From assembly GCA_021129895.1 (NCBI GenBank), contig JAJOKL010000089.1, positions 22,958-29,918 of the forward strand: a stretch of 6,961 nucleotides of DNA, in the 5' to 3' direction. Origin of the DNA: Candidatus Bipolaricaulota bacterium (GTDB taxonomy: Bacteria > Bipolaricaulota > Bipolaricaulia > Bipolaricaulales > Bipolaricaulaceae). Shown here piece after piece: positions 6,312 through 6,961 of this stretch. Both the position numbers and the translations under genes were made by a program. Every line of letters starts with the position of its first letter. Position 1 is the first letter of the stretch. The notes under the pieces were generated by a model, which saw only the letters and a list, made by a program, of their open reading frames with translations, was not told the DNA's origin and made no database searches.

Positions 6312-6399
6312 GGAGGGGTGGGTGAGCGGCCGAAACCGCCGGTCTTGAAAACCGGTGAGCCTTCGGGCTCCGTGGGTTCGAATCCCACCCCCTCCGCCA
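6312..6399 (+). tRNA. tRNA-Ser (anticodon UGA), CCA encoded
   Basis: A complete class II cloverleaf can be drawn by hand. The acceptor stem GGAGGGG (6312-6318) pairs with CCCCTCC (6389-6395), followed by discriminator G and encoded CCA (6397-6399). The anticodon stem CCGGT/ACCGG (6339-6343, 6351-6355) holds the loop CTTGAAA, with anticodon TGA at 6346-6348 reading UCA. The long variable arm GAGCC-TTCG-GGCTC at 6357-6370 is typical of serine tRNAs. The T arm is GTGGG-TTCGAAT-CCCAC (6372-6388). No mispairs are seen in the acceptor, anticodon or T stems. Confidence 0.97.
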
Positions 6400-6481
6400 C
6401 CCCGTCTAAACCCGCCCTTTTCGTGGCATAACCATATCGGTGGCGCCATACCCGGCTTCGGGCCTGGGGCGCTCCGCGGTC

Positions 6482-6488
6482 AAAGGGG
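6482..6488 (+). promoter_or_regulatory. Ribosome binding site deciding the ATG at 6496
   Basis: AAAGGGG ends 7 bases before the ATG at 6496. The same frame is open back into the tRNA, where no start makes sense; this site and the signal peptide beginning MRK fix the start. Confidence 0.6.
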
Positions 6489-6495
6489 TCTGCCG

Positions 6496-6825
6496 ATGAG
6501 AAAGGGCATCCTAGTTGTAGCGGTAGCGGCGTTGGTGGCGTTCGCCCTCCCCGGGCTGGCCAAGGACGAAGGGACTTACATCAGGATCGCCAACGCGGCC
6601 ATTGACCGCATCGTGGCGTTGGCAACCGAGCGGATCCAGGACGCGGACACCTACGCGGAGATGCTGTTTTGGGCCGCGTGGGCGGAGTTCCACGTGCAGC
6701 GGGTGTTGGCGTGGTTGGAGAGGATGATCGGCCCGGTGGAGTACGAGATGTTCTACGTCACGGTGTACAACGAAAAGGTGGGCCGCTCAGTGACCTTCGA
6801 TCCCATCCATGTGATCGGAAGTTGA
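6496..6825 (+). CDS. Small secreted protein of unknown function
   Basis: 109 residues, not recognised. Residues 1-22 form a classic signal peptide (MRKGILVV, an alanine/valine-rich core, cut after GLA before KDEG), so it should leave the cytoplasm. The mature part of about 87 residues has two probable amphipathic helices (about 27-46 and 50-78, with FWAAWAEFHVQRVLAWLERM rich in aromatics on one face), then a beta-like tail (MFYVTVYNEKVGRSVTFDPIHVIG). It has no cysteine, no lipobox and no second membrane segment. It is preceded by a plausible ribosome binding site and followed by a strong hairpin, so it looks like a real single-gene unit. Codon use resembles its neighbours. No clear promoter is visible between the tRNA and this gene; it may be read from the tRNA promoter. 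A structural or periplasmic helper role is possible, but nothing in the sequence shows it. Confidence 0.75.
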   Translation: MRKGILVVAVAALVAFALPGLAKDEGTYIRIANAAIDRIVALATERIQDADTYAEMLFWAAWAEFHVQRVLAWLERMIGPVEYEMFYVTVYNEKVGRSVTFDPIHVIGS

Positions 6826-6827
6826 CC

Positions 6828-6872
6828 CGAGAGCCTGCCCCGCAAACCTCAGAGGAGCGGGGCAGGCTCTCG
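6828..6872 (+). terminator. Perfect 16-bp hairpin after the small secreted gene
   Basis: CGAGAGCCTGCCCCGC (6828-6843), a 13-base loop, and an exact complementary arm at 6857-6872, beginning 2 bases after the stop codon. The strongest stem in the window. No immediate T-run follows, but a second hairpin does; together they likely end transcription or block readthrough. Confidence 0.7.
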
Positions 6873-6877
6873 CCCGG

Positions 6878-6896
6878 CCCGGTTCCATGAACCGGG
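6878..6896 (+). terminator. Second hairpin, 8-bp stem, before an A+T-richer stretch
   Basis: CCCGGTTC (6878-6885), loop CAT, GAACCGGG (6889-6896), then TTAAAGGGGATTTTGG. It lies 5 bases after the 16-bp stem, so the two may act as a tandem terminator. The short T-run at 6907-6910 is too far from the stem for a textbook intrinsic terminator. Confidence 0.5.
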
Positions 6897-6930
6897 TTAA
6901 AGGGGATTTTGGACCCAGCTCTTTTATTCA

Positions 6931-6956
6931 CCACCAAGACGCCAAGACTCAAAGGG
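6931..6956. repeat. Short quasi-periodic CCAAGAC motif at the right edge
   Basis: CCAAGAC occurs twice, at 6934-6940 and 6942-6948 (8-base period), preceded by CCA and followed by a degenerate copy in CTCAAAGGG. The A-rich, low-complexity sequence is unlike the surrounding GC-rich DNA. Similar short CCAAG/ACCA-type intergenic strings are, from memory, found in many environmental bacterial genomes. Cut by the window edge, so its full extent is unknown. Confidence 0.4.
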
Positions 6957-6961
6957 AAATT

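Noticed and set aside
6312..6399. tRNA-Ser as an integration site for a mobile element
   Set aside because: No integrase, no second copy of the tRNA 3' end long enough to be an att site, and the following gene looks native in composition.
6164..6400. Minus-strand frame with the string VGFEPTEPEG and FKTGGF
   Set aside because: This is the well-known false translation of the antisense of tRNA-Ser; the tRNA itself is complete.

Overview
The window is a high-GC bacterial chromosomal segment in which every supported gene lies on the + strand. It most likely comes from a diderm, since it encodes a Sec-type outer-membrane beta-barrel protein. The yidC-jag core pair, the rich PKD/Ig secreted protein and the composition fit an environmental, possibly thermophilic lineage. 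Bipolaricaulota (Acetothermia) is my guess by feel only; the sequence does not prove it. No transposase, integrase, CRISPR array or phage gene is visible.

Layout. Bases 1-963: the 3' part of the membrane insertase gene yidC, overlapping by ATGA a jag/khpB-like KH-R3H RNA-binding protein whose KH loop looks degenerate. Bases 964-1174: a non-coding gap with several hairpins and, at its end, an exact TATAAT so close to the next start codon that the mRNA may be leaderless. Bases 1175-2227: rlmN, a radical-SAM 23S rRNA/tRNA adenine C2-methyltransferase with all key cysteines. Bases 2228-2367: a hairpin, an inverted repeat and a strong ribosome binding site. Bases 2368-5379: a 1003-residue exported modular protein with a signal peptide, four tandem repeats of about 150 residues of a type I do not recognise, three PKD domains and a C-terminal domain resembling FlgD-Ig/type IX sorting domains. 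Bases 5390-6268: a PorV/FadL-like outer-membrane barrel 10 nt downstream, clearly in the same operon. Bases 6312-6399: tRNA-Ser(UGA) with its own promoter. Bases 6496-6825: a small secreted protein of unknown function, followed by two strong hairpins.

How they work together. YidC and Jag belong to membrane protein biogenesis and RNA binding, and RlmN and tRNA-Ser to translation; this part is ordinary housekeeping. The interesting part is the two-gene unit at 2368-6268. A large exported protein with a sorting-like C-terminal domain sits next to a PorV-like barrel. In Bacteroidota, PorV is the outer-membrane component that receives type IX secretion cargo by its C-terminal domain. The pairing suggests a dedicated surface-display or secretion module, but no other type IX component lies in the window, so this is inference.
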